Source: CAWAYR01 sp050250875
GTDB lineage: Bacteria > Acidobacteriota > Vicinamibacteria > Vicinamibacterales > UBA2999
DNA: 64,000 bases
Direction: 5' to 3'
NCBI GenBank assembly: GCA_050250875.1
Contig: JBFWNV010000003.1
Span: forward strand, 310,001-374,000
The translations under genes were made by a program, and so were the position numbers. A model generated the notes under the pieces. The model saw only the letters and a list, made by a program, of their open reading frames with translations. It was not told the origin of the DNA and did not search any database. Positions 38,481 through 47,117 of the stretch are shown in pieces (the first letter of the stretch is position 1; every line of letters starts with the position of its first letter).

Positions 38481-39413
38481 ATGACTGCCTCGTCTCGCGC
38501 CGTCTCCCTCGGGCGTGTCCTGTGCCCGACCGACTTCTCGGAGTTCTCGGCCGCCGCGGTGTCGTATGCGGCCGCCCTGGCCGGCACCTACGGTGCCGCG
38601 CTTCGGCTGCTGCACGTCATCACGCCGTTCCCGATCGTCGCGCCGTACGCGAACCTGCCCGGCGATCTGCGGCTCTTCGAACTGCAGCGCGAACAGGCCG
38701 CCCGCGGCCTCGCCGCCGAGGCGGCCCGGGTGCGTGGCGCCGGCGTGACGGTGGACACCGAGTGCCGCGACGGCCATACCGTGCGCGAGGTGCTCGACGC
38801 CGCCGCGGCGTTCGGCGCCGACGTGATCGTGCTCGGCACCCACGGCCGCGGCGGCTTCGAACGGCTGGTGCTGGGCTCGGTCACCGAGAAGGTGCTGCGG
38901 CAGGCGCCCTGCGCGGTGCTGACGGTGCCGCGCGCCGCCATCGGCCGTGAGCCAGGCGCGGTGCGCTGGTCGCGCATCCTGTGCGCCCACGACGGGTCGG
39001 CCGCCTCGCAGGACGGCGTCGACTACGCCGTCTCGCTCGCCGAGCGCACCGGCGCCCATCTGCTGCTGCTGAGCGTCGTCGAGCAGGTGCCCTACGGCGG
39101 CGACTTCACGTCGCCCGAGTACGCGGCGTTCCGCAAGGAGCGCGAACGCCACGCCGTCGACGCGCTCGACCATGCGCTCGAACCCGGCGTGCGGGCGCGC
39201 CTGGCGGTGACCGACCGCGTCGTCTACGGCAAGCCGTCGCGACAGATCCTCGAAGTCGCGGCTCAGGAGTCGGCCGACGTCATCGTCCTCGGCATCCAGG
39301 GCCGCGGCGCGGTCGATCTCGCCATGTTCGGCTCGACCACCAACGCGGTCGTCCGGCACGCCGAACACCCCGTGCTCACCGTGCGGCGCGCGGCGGCAGG
39401 AGCGCAGCCGTGA
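38481..39413 (+). CDS. Universal stress protein, two UspA domains
   Basis: 310 residues. Domain 1 (about 10-150) has Leu-Cys-Pro-Thr-Asp-Phe-Ser and the loop Gly-Thr-His-Gly-Arg-Gly-Gly-Phe. Domain 2 (about 165-305) has Leu-Cys-Ala-His-Asp-Gly-Ser and Gly-Ile-Gln-Gly-Arg-Gly. Tandem Usp proteins usually bind nucleotide in one or both halves. The single-domain Usp gene overlaps its stop (GTGA). The window start carries the end of an apparently equivalent gene followed by an equivalent partner. Confidence 0.93.
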   Translation: MTASSRAVSLGRVLCPTDFSEFSAAAVSYAAALAGTYGAALRLLHVITPFPIVAPYANLPGDLRLFELQREQAARGLAAEAARVRGAGVTVDTECRDGHTVREVLDAAAAFGADVIVLGTHGRGGFERLVLGSVTEKVLRQAPCAVLTVPRAAIGREPGAVRWSRILCAHDGSAASQDGVDYAVSLAERTGAHLLLLSVVEQVPYGGDFTSPEYAAFRKERERHAVDALDHALEPGVRARLAVTDRVVYGKPSRQILEVAAQESADVIVLGIQGRGAVDLAMFGSTTNAVVRHAEHPVLTVRRAAAGAQP

Positions 39414-39883
39414 GCCGCATCGTCCTCACCCGCATCCTCGCGCCGACCGACTTCAGCGACACCTCGACGATTGCGCTGCGGTATGCCGTCACGCTGGCCG
39501 AGGCCTTCCACGCGCAGCTGCACCTGCTGCACGTGGTCGAACGCTCGATCGAGCAGCAGTGGGCCGGTGAGCTGGCCGCCGTGGCCGCCCTCGACGTCGA
39601 GTCCGAGGCCCGCGCCAAGTCCGACGCCGAGCTGGCCACGCTGCTGACCCGCGACGAGCGCGCGCGGCTCGAAGCGCGGCTGGTCAGCCGCACCGGGACG
39701 CCCTTCGTGGAGATCGTCCGCTACGCCCAGCACGAGGAGATCGACCTCATCGTGATGGGCACGCACGGGCGCGGCGCCATCGCCCACCTGCTCATCGGCA
39801 GCGTCGCCGAGAACGTGGTCCGCAAGGCGCGGTGTCCGGTGCTGACCGTGCCGCGGGCGGGGCACGACTTCATCAAGCCCTGA
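39410..39883 (+). CDS. Universal stress protein, single UspA domain
   Basis: 157 residues from GTG 39410, coupled to the two-domain Usp gene. It shows Ala-Pro-Thr-Asp-Phe-Ser at the first strand and the ATP-binding type loop Gly-Thr-His-Gly-Arg-Gly followed by Gly-Ser-Val-Ala-Glu-Asn-Val-Val-Arg-Lys. It has the same length as the Usp at 154-627 and shares long identical stretches with it in the C-terminal half. The general stress role is from the family; no specific function is evident. Confidence 0.93.
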   Translation: MSRIVLTRILAPTDFSDTSTIALRYAVTLAEAFHAQLHLLHVVERSIEQQWAGELAAVAALDVESEARAKSDAELATLLTRDERARLEARLVSRTGTPFVEIVRYAQHEEIDLIVMGTHGRGAIAHLLIGSVAENVVRKARCPVLTVPRAGHDFIKP

Positions 39884-39925
39884 ACCGCCCGGCCGTGCAG
39901 CGGCCGGTGCGGTCTAATCACGGCG

Positions 39926-41086
39926 ATGCCCGTGATCGGTGTCTCCCCCGCCGTCGCCGCCGCCCTTGCGGCTGCCGCGGCGCTCACGCTGGCCGCCGCG
40001 GCGCGGGCGCCAGCGGCTCCGCCGATGCTGCCGCTGTCGATCCGCGTGCCGGTCGCGCCCGCCGCGGTGCCGATTGATGGCCTCGACCGGCTCGTCTACG
40101 AGCTGCACGTCGAGAATGGCGGTGATGTCGCCGTCACGCTGGCCCGCGTCGAGATTCGTCCCGACGCACCGGCCGTGACGCTGACGATCGCGGGTGACGA
40201 GTTGATCGGCGCGCTCGACCCGCCGGAACCGACAGCGGCGCCCCCAGTCGTGCCGGCCGGCGGCCGCCGCGTCGTATACCTCGACATTGGGGTGACCGCG
40301 AGCGTTCGCGGCGTCACCGTCCCGACGCGGAGGGTCCGTCATCGCATCGTGGCCCTCGCCGAGGGTCGCGAGGCAGTCAGCGACGACGGCGAGGGGCTGG
40401 CCGTCGACCCGGCGCCGCCGATCGTCGTCGGGCCGCCGCTCACCGGCGGACCGTGGGCGGCCGTCCACCATCCCGCTTGGCCGCGCGGCCACCGCCGCGT
40501 GTTCTACACGGTGGACGGGGTGACCCGACTGCCGGGCCGCTTCACGATCGACTTCGTGAAGCTCGACGCCGGCGGGCGCACGGCCCGCGGCGACGCCGAT
40601 ATCGTGGCCAACGCCCTCGGCGACGGCGCACCAGTGCTTGCCGTGGCCGACGCGACCGTCGCGGCCGTGCGCGACGACATGCCGGAGCCGGCCCGGGTGT
40701 CGGCGCGCATGAAGCACGCGCAGGCCGATGCCGCCGGCAATTACGTCTCGCTCGATCTCGGCAACGGCCGCTTCGCCGTGTACGAGCACCTGAAGCCGCG
40801 CAGCGTGCGCGTGGCGATCGGCCAGCGCGTGCGGCGTGGCGAGGTCATCGCCGCGCTCGGCTTCACCGGTGATTCCACCGGCCCCCACCTGCACCTGCAC
40901 GTCGCCGACGCCGCGCGCCCGCTGGCCGGCGAAGGCTTGCCGTACGTCTTCGAGCGCTTCGACGTGCTGGGCCGCTATCCCGACATCGCGGCGATGGGCC
41001 AATCGCCGTGGCAACGCGAGGGCGTGGGACGGCGCGACAACGAGCGCCCCGCGCCGAACACAGTCATCACCTTCGCGCCGCGCTAG
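39926..41086 (+). CDS. Exported M23 family metallopeptidase
   Basis: 386 residues with an N-terminal hydrophobic export signal (about 7-30). Residues about 35-190 form a beta-rich non-catalytic domain. The M23 (LytM) domain is about 195-345: Asp in Thr-Ile-Asp-Phe-Val-Lys-Leu-Asp (zinc ligand region), Tyr-Glu-His-Leu, and Gly-Pro-His321-Leu-His323-Leu-His325. M23 enzymes cleave peptidoglycan cross-bridges or act as activators, and the full His set suggests an active enzyme. It follows the Usp pair by 42 bp. Confidence 0.9.
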   Translation: MPVIGVSPAVAAALAAAAALTLAAAARAPAAPPMLPLSIRVPVAPAAVPIDGLDRLVYELHVENGGDVAVTLARVEIRPDAPAVTLTIAGDELIGALDPPEPTAAPPVVPAGGRRVVYLDIGVTASVRGVTVPTRRVRHRIVALAEGREAVSDDGEGLAVDPAPPIVVGPPLTGGPWAAVHHPAWPRGHRRVFYTVDGVTRLPGRFTIDFVKLDAGGRTARGDADIVANALGDGAPVLAVADATVAAVRDDMPEPARVSARMKHAQADAAGNYVSLDLGNGRFAVYEHLKPRSVRVAIGQRVRRGEVIAALGFTGDSTGPHLHLHVADAARPLAGEGLPYVFERFDVLGRYPDIAAMGQSPWQREGVGRRDNERPAPNTVITFAPR

Positions 41087-41111
41087 CGACGGCGACCCGC
41101 CTCCCGCGCGC

Positions 41112-41132
41112 AGCCCGAGCCCCGAGCCCCGG
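41112..41132. repeat. Single arm of the GGGGCTC-heptamer repeat
   Basis: Inverted GAGCCCC-type heptamers occur once here, between the convergent M23 peptidase and gamma-glutamyltransferase genes, without a matching left arm. This may be a remnant of the element seen at 31947 and 51884. Confidence 0.45.
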
Positions 41133-41135
41133 CCG

Positions 41136-43049
41136 TCAGTACGCCACCGCGTAGCAGTCCCGCCGCGGGTCGGCGCCGGCGATGCGACTCTTCGTCGCGG
41201 GATCGACGAGCACCGTGGTCGCGCAGCCCGACATGCCGAAGGCGCGGATGCGGCTCACGTCGTGGCCGCGCGCCTTGAGCTCGTTGAAGACGTCGTCGGG
41301 GATGGTCGCTTCGAGGTTGAGCTTGTTGAAGCCGGCGTCGTGCGGCCAGAACGAGCCGTGGAAGTGCAGCGTCTGGAAGCGCGGCCACTCGAGCGCGCTG
41401 TGGACGTTGGGATACCAGCGATCCCAGAACTCGACCATCGCCAGGAACGCCTGCAGAATCGTCTGATCCTGGTTGTCGCCGCCCGGCGTGCCCAGCGCCA
41501 TCAGTGGCTGCCCGTCCTTGAAGACGAGGCTGGGCGTGAGCGTGTAGCGCGGCCGCGCCCGCGGTCGAATCTGGTTGGCGCGCGTCTTGTCGAGCCAGAA
41601 CTGCTCGCCGCGCACGCTCATGCCGATGCCGGTGTCGCCGAGGATCACCGCGCCGGGCACCCAGCCGCCGCTCGGCGTGGCGTCGAAGACGTTGCCGGCC
41701 TTGTCCACGATCGCCATGTGCGTGGTGTCCTTCGACACGCCGGCCGAGTCGAGGCCGCGCGACATCACCTGCGCGGCGTCGTCACCGGCGGTGGTCGTCG
41801 TCCCGTCGGCGATGTCGTATTTCGCGAACGGCCAGGTCTTGACCTTCGAGTCGTGTGTCAGCGGATCGCCGGCGATGAACGCCTTCGACGCCTGCCGCGG
41901 GTTGATGAGCGCGGCGCGCTCCTTCGCGTAGGCCTTGGAGAGCAGCCCTTCGGCCGGCACCTGCACGAACGCCGTGTCGGCGTAGTAGGTGTCGCGGTCG
42001 GCGTAGGCCAGCTTCATCGCTTCGGTCACGGTGTGCACGTAGTCGGCGCTGGCGTGACGCATCGACGCCAGGTCGAACGTCTCGAGGATGTTCAGCGCCT
42101 GCAGCAGCACCGGGCCCTGGCTGGTGAAGCCGTGCTTGTACACCGTGTAGCCGCGGTAGGTCGTCGCCGCCGGTTCCTCGATGCGCGCGTAGTACTCGGC
42201 GAAGTCGCTGAGATCGAACGGCGCCTGGTGCTTCTGCAGGAAGGCGACCATCTCCTGCGCGATGTCGCCCTTGTAGAAGCGGTCGCGCGCGGCGACCACG
42301 CCGGCGGCCCGGCCCTTCCCCTTCGCGCGGCGCTCGGCCTCGACCATGCGCGTCAACGTGCGGGCCAGGGTCGGCAGCTTGATGGTCTCGCCGGCCTTGT
42401 GCGGCGTGCCGTCGGGCTTCAGCCAGTAGCGCTGGTTGTCGGGCCACTGCTTGAAGAACTGGAGCTGGCGCACCACGCCGCCGGCGGTGCTCTGCCGCAG
42501 CGGGAAACCGTCGCGCGCGTACTCGATGGCCCGCGCCGAGACCTGCTCGAACGACATCGTGCCCCACTTCTCGAGCACGGTCAGCGCCGCGTGCAGCGCA
42601 CCGGGCACCACGGCCGGGTCGAGGCCGGCGCCTTCGAGCGTCTTGCCGCGCGACACGTACCAGTCCACGTCCACGGCCTTGGGCGCCCAGCCCTGGCCGA
42701 CGATCGAGGTGACTTTCTTCTCGGCCACCGGATAGACCAGCACCAGCGCTTCGCCGCCGAGGCTGTAGAGGTCCTGTTCGAGCACGCCGCCCGCCAGCAG
42801 CGACGCCACGCCGGCGTCGAAGGCGTTGCCGCCCTTCACCAGGATCTCGAACGCCGCGGCGGTGACCAGCGGATGTCCGGTGGAGACGCCGCCGTTGGGG
42901 CCGGCGACCAGCGGTCGCAGCGCCGCCGGCGGCGCCGCGCCACGCATCGGCGGCTCGACTTCGGGCACCCGCTGCTGGCCCGGAAGACCCACGGTGAGCG
43001 CGACCACGGCCGAGCCGACGAGCCAACGGAGAACGGAAGTCTTGCGCAT
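41136..43049 (-). CDS. ggt: Gamma-glutamyltransferase
   Basis: 637 residues. The N-terminus is a signal peptide (Arg-Lys-Thr then hydrophobic 8-23). The precursor contains the autocleavage nucleophile in Lys-Asp-Thr-Thr-His-Met-Ala-Ile-Val-Asp, separating large and small subunits at about residue 445. The oxyanion-type Gly-Gly in Pro-Gly-Gly-Asp-Asn-Gln and the N-terminal Gly-Gly-Asn-Ala-Phe-Asp-Ala motif are also present. The enzyme cleaves gamma-glutamyl bonds (for example glutathione) in the periplasm. The frame opens further upstream, but Met 43049 begins the signal peptide. It is apparently monocistronic. Confidence 0.93.
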   Translation of the reverse strand: MRKTSVLRWLVGSAVVALTVGLPGQQRVPEVEPPMRGAAPPAALRPLVAGPNGGVSTGHPLVTAAAFEILVKGGNAFDAGVASLLAGGVLEQDLYSLGGEALVLVYPVAEKKVTSIVGQGWAPKAVDVDWYVSRGKTLEGAGLDPAVVPGALHAALTVLEKWGTMSFEQVSARAIEYARDGFPLRQSTAGGVVRQLQFFKQWPDNQRYWLKPDGTPHKAGETIKLPTLARTLTRMVEAERRAKGKGRAAGVVAARDRFYKGDIAQEMVAFLQKHQAPFDLSDFAEYYARIEEPAATTYRGYTVYKHGFTSQGPVLLQALNILETFDLASMRHASADYVHTVTEAMKLAYADRDTYYADTAFVQVPAEGLLSKAYAKERAALINPRQASKAFIAGDPLTHDSKVKTWPFAKYDIADGTTTTAGDDAAQVMSRGLDSAGVSKDTTHMAIVDKAGNVFDATPSGGWVPGAVILGDTGIGMSVRGEQFWLDKTRANQIRPRARPRYTLTPSLVFKDGQPLMALGTPGGDNQDQTILQAFLAMVEFWDRWYPNVHSALEWPRFQTLHFHGSFWPHDAGFNKLNLEATIPDDVFNELKARGHDVSRIRAFGMSGCATTVLVDPATKSRIAGADPRRDCYAVAY

Positions 43050-43138
43050 GAGCGTCTCCTCCGGATGCGGCGCATGATACCGCGCGGGCGGTGATTGCGT
43101 GGGGGCTTTGCCACCGGCGCATTGGCCCGCTCCTGCTG

Positions 43139-43285
43139 CGTGCGTGCTCGCCGAGCGGGCGCCCGCCGGGTCCTGCCGCCGGGCAGCCCACTCACTCGGG
43201 CTCGGCAAGCCGTCCGCCCGGTACCCTCGCCCTCGCGAGCGGGCGCCCGCCCGGCGTCACCCGGCAGCCCGCTGGCGCGAGCACC
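43139..43285. repeat. Inverted repeat, left arm (~147 bp)
   Basis: This arm begins CGTGCGTGCTCGCCGAGCGG and ends GCTGGCGCGAGCACCG. Its reverse complement recurs at 45081-45227 with only scattered changes, concentrated in about 22 bases near 43206-43230. The arms bracket a single glycosyltransferase gene. Confidence 0.85.
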
Positions 43286-43315
43286 GGAAAGCGCGAACCG
43301 CGGCTGTCGGGCCGC

Positions 43316-44971
<1,656 letters not shown>

Positions 44972-45043
44972 CGACGCTCCGGCACGACAACGCGAGGACC
45001 AGCGATGTCGCGAACTTGGCCGGAAGACTGAGACGTCCGTATG

Positions 45044-45115
45044 CGGTGCTCGCGCCGACGGGCGGCCGGCTGACGCACGCCGTGCTCGCGCCAGCGGGCT
45101 GCCGGGTGACGCCGG
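45044..45115. repeat. Two tandem 36-bp repeats
   Basis: Copy 1 (45044-45079) and copy 2 (45080-45115) share the core GTGCTCGCGCC, then GGGC-GCCGG-TGACGC. The second copy forms the inner end of the right inverted-repeat arm. Confidence 0.7.
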
Positions 45116-45227
45116 GCGGGCGCCCGCTCGCGAGGGCAAGGATACCGTTGAGCCGACCAGCCGAGCCCGAGTGAGTGGGCTGCCCGGCGGCAGGACCCGG
45201 CGGGTGCCCGCTCGGCGAGCACGCACG
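45081..45227. repeat. Inverted repeat, right arm (~147 bp)
   Basis: This is the reverse complement of 43139-43285, aligned from CGTGCTCGCGCC at 45081 to GGCGAGCACGCACG at 45227. The arms share long identical blocks, including the ACTCACTCGGGCTCGG segment and the GCCCTCGCGAGCGGGCGCCC segment. They lie about 1.8 kb apart. Confidence 0.85.
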
Positions 45228-45274
45228 GAAGCGAGCCGGCAGACCTGATGCGTTCGGCATATCCTCTCCACCGC

Positions 45275-46306
45275 ATGCCCATCAGCGAGCGCGCCGCGCG
45301 CCTCCACCGCGAGTCGATCGTCATCGACCCGTGCGTCCAGTACCTGCTCCGCCGCACCGACCGGACCGACCGATCGGGGCTGACCGCCGTCGGGCTCACC
45401 ATCCCGATGCCCAACGAGGACGCCGCCCACACCGTGCCGCGCGTCCAGCACTTCCTCGCGATCGTCCACGCCGAGCCGACCTTCTGCCTGGCCGACTCGC
45501 CCGACGCCATCCGCCGGGCCAAGCGCGAGGGCAAGCTCGCCCACATCCTGCTGTCGCAGGACGCCCACTTCGTCGGCGCCGACCCGACGACCCTGCTCGT
45601 CTGGAAGCAGCTCGGCCTGCGCATCTGCCAGCTCACCTACAACGAGCAGAACCTGCTCGGCAGCGGCTGCCTGGAGCGGCACGACGCCGGCCTCAGCCAG
45701 CTCGGCCGTGTGATGGTCCGCGAGATGGAGCGCTACGGCATCACGCTCGACCTGACCCATGCCGGGCGGCAGACCTTCATGGACATCTGCGCGGCGGCGA
45801 GCCAGCCGCTCATCGCCTCGCACTCGAACCCCAGGGCGGTGGTGGACAACCCCCGAAACATCGACGACGCGCAGATCCGGGCCGTCGCCGCCTCGGGCGG
45901 GGTCGTCTGCGTGACCACCTGGGCCCCCCTCATCTGGAACGGCACGCCCGGCATGCCGACGCTGGCCGACTGGCTGCGCTGCCTCGACCATGCGGTGGAG
46001 CTCGTCGGCATCGACCACGTCGGGGTGTCCACCGACTCGATGGGGACCATGGGGGCCTACCCGCGGCACGAACGGAATCCCGACGCGCTGCCGTACGGGT
46101 CGGTGACCGACCGCTTCGACGAGGTGGCCCGGCCCCCCGACAACAACAACCGGCAGCCGGCCGACTTCAACGGCATCGAGGACTTCCCGGTCCTGGTCGA
46201 GGCGCTGTGCGCCCACGGGGTGGGCGACGACGACATCCGCAAGCTGCTGGGCGGAAACCTGCTGCGGGTCTTCGACGCCACCTGGAAGCCCGGCTGGCTG
46301 GGATGA
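45275..46306 (+). CDS. Membrane dipeptidase-like protein (peptidase M19 family), altered metal site
   Basis: 343 residues from ATG 45275 (an in-frame ATG at 45248 would add nine residues; neither has a good ribosome site). The renal-dipeptidase fold is indicated by Leu-Thr-Tyr-Asn-Glu-Gln-Asn-Leu (bridging Glu), Asp-Leu-Thr-His-Ala-Gly and Ala-Ser-His-Ser-Asn-Pro-Arg-Ala (two His ligands), and Gly-x-Ser-Thr-Asp-Ser-Met. The N-terminal His-x-Asp metal pair of the family is not seen: the expected place reads Val-Ile-Asp-Pro-Cys-Val-Gln. It may use a different metal arrangement or substrate. It starts 48 bp beyond the right inverted repeat. Confidence 0.85.
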   Translation: MPISERAARLHRESIVIDPCVQYLLRRTDRTDRSGLTAVGLTIPMPNEDAAHTVPRVQHFLAIVHAEPTFCLADSPDAIRRAKREGKLAHILLSQDAHFVGADPTTLLVWKQLGLRICQLTYNEQNLLGSGCLERHDAGLSQLGRVMVREMERYGITLDLTHAGRQTFMDICAAASQPLIASHSNPRAVVDNPRNIDDAQIRAVAASGGVVCVTTWAPLIWNGTPGMPTLADWLRCLDHAVELVGIDHVGVSTDSMGTMGAYPRHERNPDALPYGSVTDRFDEVARPPDNNNRQPADFNGIEDFPVLVEALCAHGVGDDDIRKLLGGNLLRVFDATWKPGWLG

Positions 46307-46356
46307 CCCCGGAACGGACGGGCTGAATCCTGGCCGTTCCAGCCCGCCGGGAGGCC

Positions 46357-46372
46357 CTGAACGTCCGTTCAG
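46357..46372. promoter_or_regulatory. Operator-like palindrome before the molybdenum hydroxylase operon
   Basis: CTGAACGTCCGTTCAG is a perfect 7-bp inverted repeat with a 2-nt centre, 105 bp before the first gene of the operon. TGAACG/CGTTCA half-sites are typical of TetR-family operators. The binding protein is unknown; the TetR at 32180 is a candidate only by proximity to a paralogous subunit gene. Confidence 0.5.
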
Positions 46373-46477
46373 AGCGCCGATTCGGGCCGACCCGGCAGGT
46401 CGCAACAGGCGGATTTCCTGCTACCATCACGCGCTGGAAGTCCCGGTACCACCCTCTCTCGTCAAAGCGAGGACCGA

Positions 46478-47116
46478 ATGTCAGACATGGACATGGGCCA
46501 CACCGCTCCCGAGGCACCGCGCGGCGGAGCGACCCGGCGCGGCTTCATCAAGGGCGTGATCGCGGCCGGCGCGGCCGTCTCCACCAGCGCCTATCTGTTC
46601 CGCACCAACATCGCCGGGCAGCCGTCCGCCCCGGGGTCGGTCGAGCGCCTCATCTCGATCACCGTCAACGGCCAGGTCCGCCGCGTCGACGTGCTGAAGC
46701 AGGAAACCCTGGCGATGACGCTCCGCTACAAGCTGGGGCTCACGGGGACCAAGCTCGGCTGCGATCGCGCCGAATGCGGCGCCTGCACCGTCCTCGTCGA
46801 CGACGTGCCGCACTACGCATGCTCGATGCTGACCCACTCGCTGCGCGGCCGCAAAGTACAGACCATCGAAGGCCTGGCGGCGCCCGACGGCACGCTGCAC
46901 CCGGTGCAGCAGGGCGTGGTCGAGGAGCAGGGCTTCCAGTGCGCGTTCTGCATGCCCGGCTTCGTGATGGCCACGGTCGGCTTCCTCAAGACCAACCCGA
47001 ACCCGACGCGGCAGGAACTCGCCCACGGCGTCTCGGGCAACCTGTGCCGCTGCCAGGACTACGACAAGATCCTCACCGCGCTGATGCGCGGCGCCGAACT
47101 GTCGCGGGGGGCGTAA
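46478..47116 (+). CDS. Tat-exported 2Fe-2S subunit of molybdenum hydroxylase
   Basis: 212 residues. A twin-arginine signal (Thr-Arg-Arg-Gly-Phe-Ile-Lys-Gly) precedes a hydrophobic segment at about 25-40. The plant-type 2Fe-2S site is Gly-Cys-Asp-Arg-Ala-Glu-Cys-Gly-Ala-Cys with a fourth Cys in Tyr-Ala-Cys-Ser. The second cluster uses Cys-Ala-Phe-Cys and Cys-Arg-Cys-Gln. This is the small subunit of xanthine dehydrogenase-family enzymes. Tat export implies a periplasmic complex, as in E. coli PaoABC. A GAGGA site precedes the ATG. The Mo subunit gene starts one base after its stop. Confidence 0.95.
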   Translation: MSDMDMGHTAPEAPRGGATRRGFIKGVIAAGAAVSTSAYLFRTNIAGQPSAPGSVERLISITVNGQVRRVDVLKQETLAMTLRYKLGLTGTKLGCDRAECGACTVLVDDVPHYACSMLTHSLRGRKVQTIEGLAAPDGTLHPVQQGVVEEQGFQCAFCMPGFVMATVGFLKTNPNPTRQELAHGVSGNLCRCQDYDKILTALMRGAELSRGA

Positions 47117-47117
47117 C

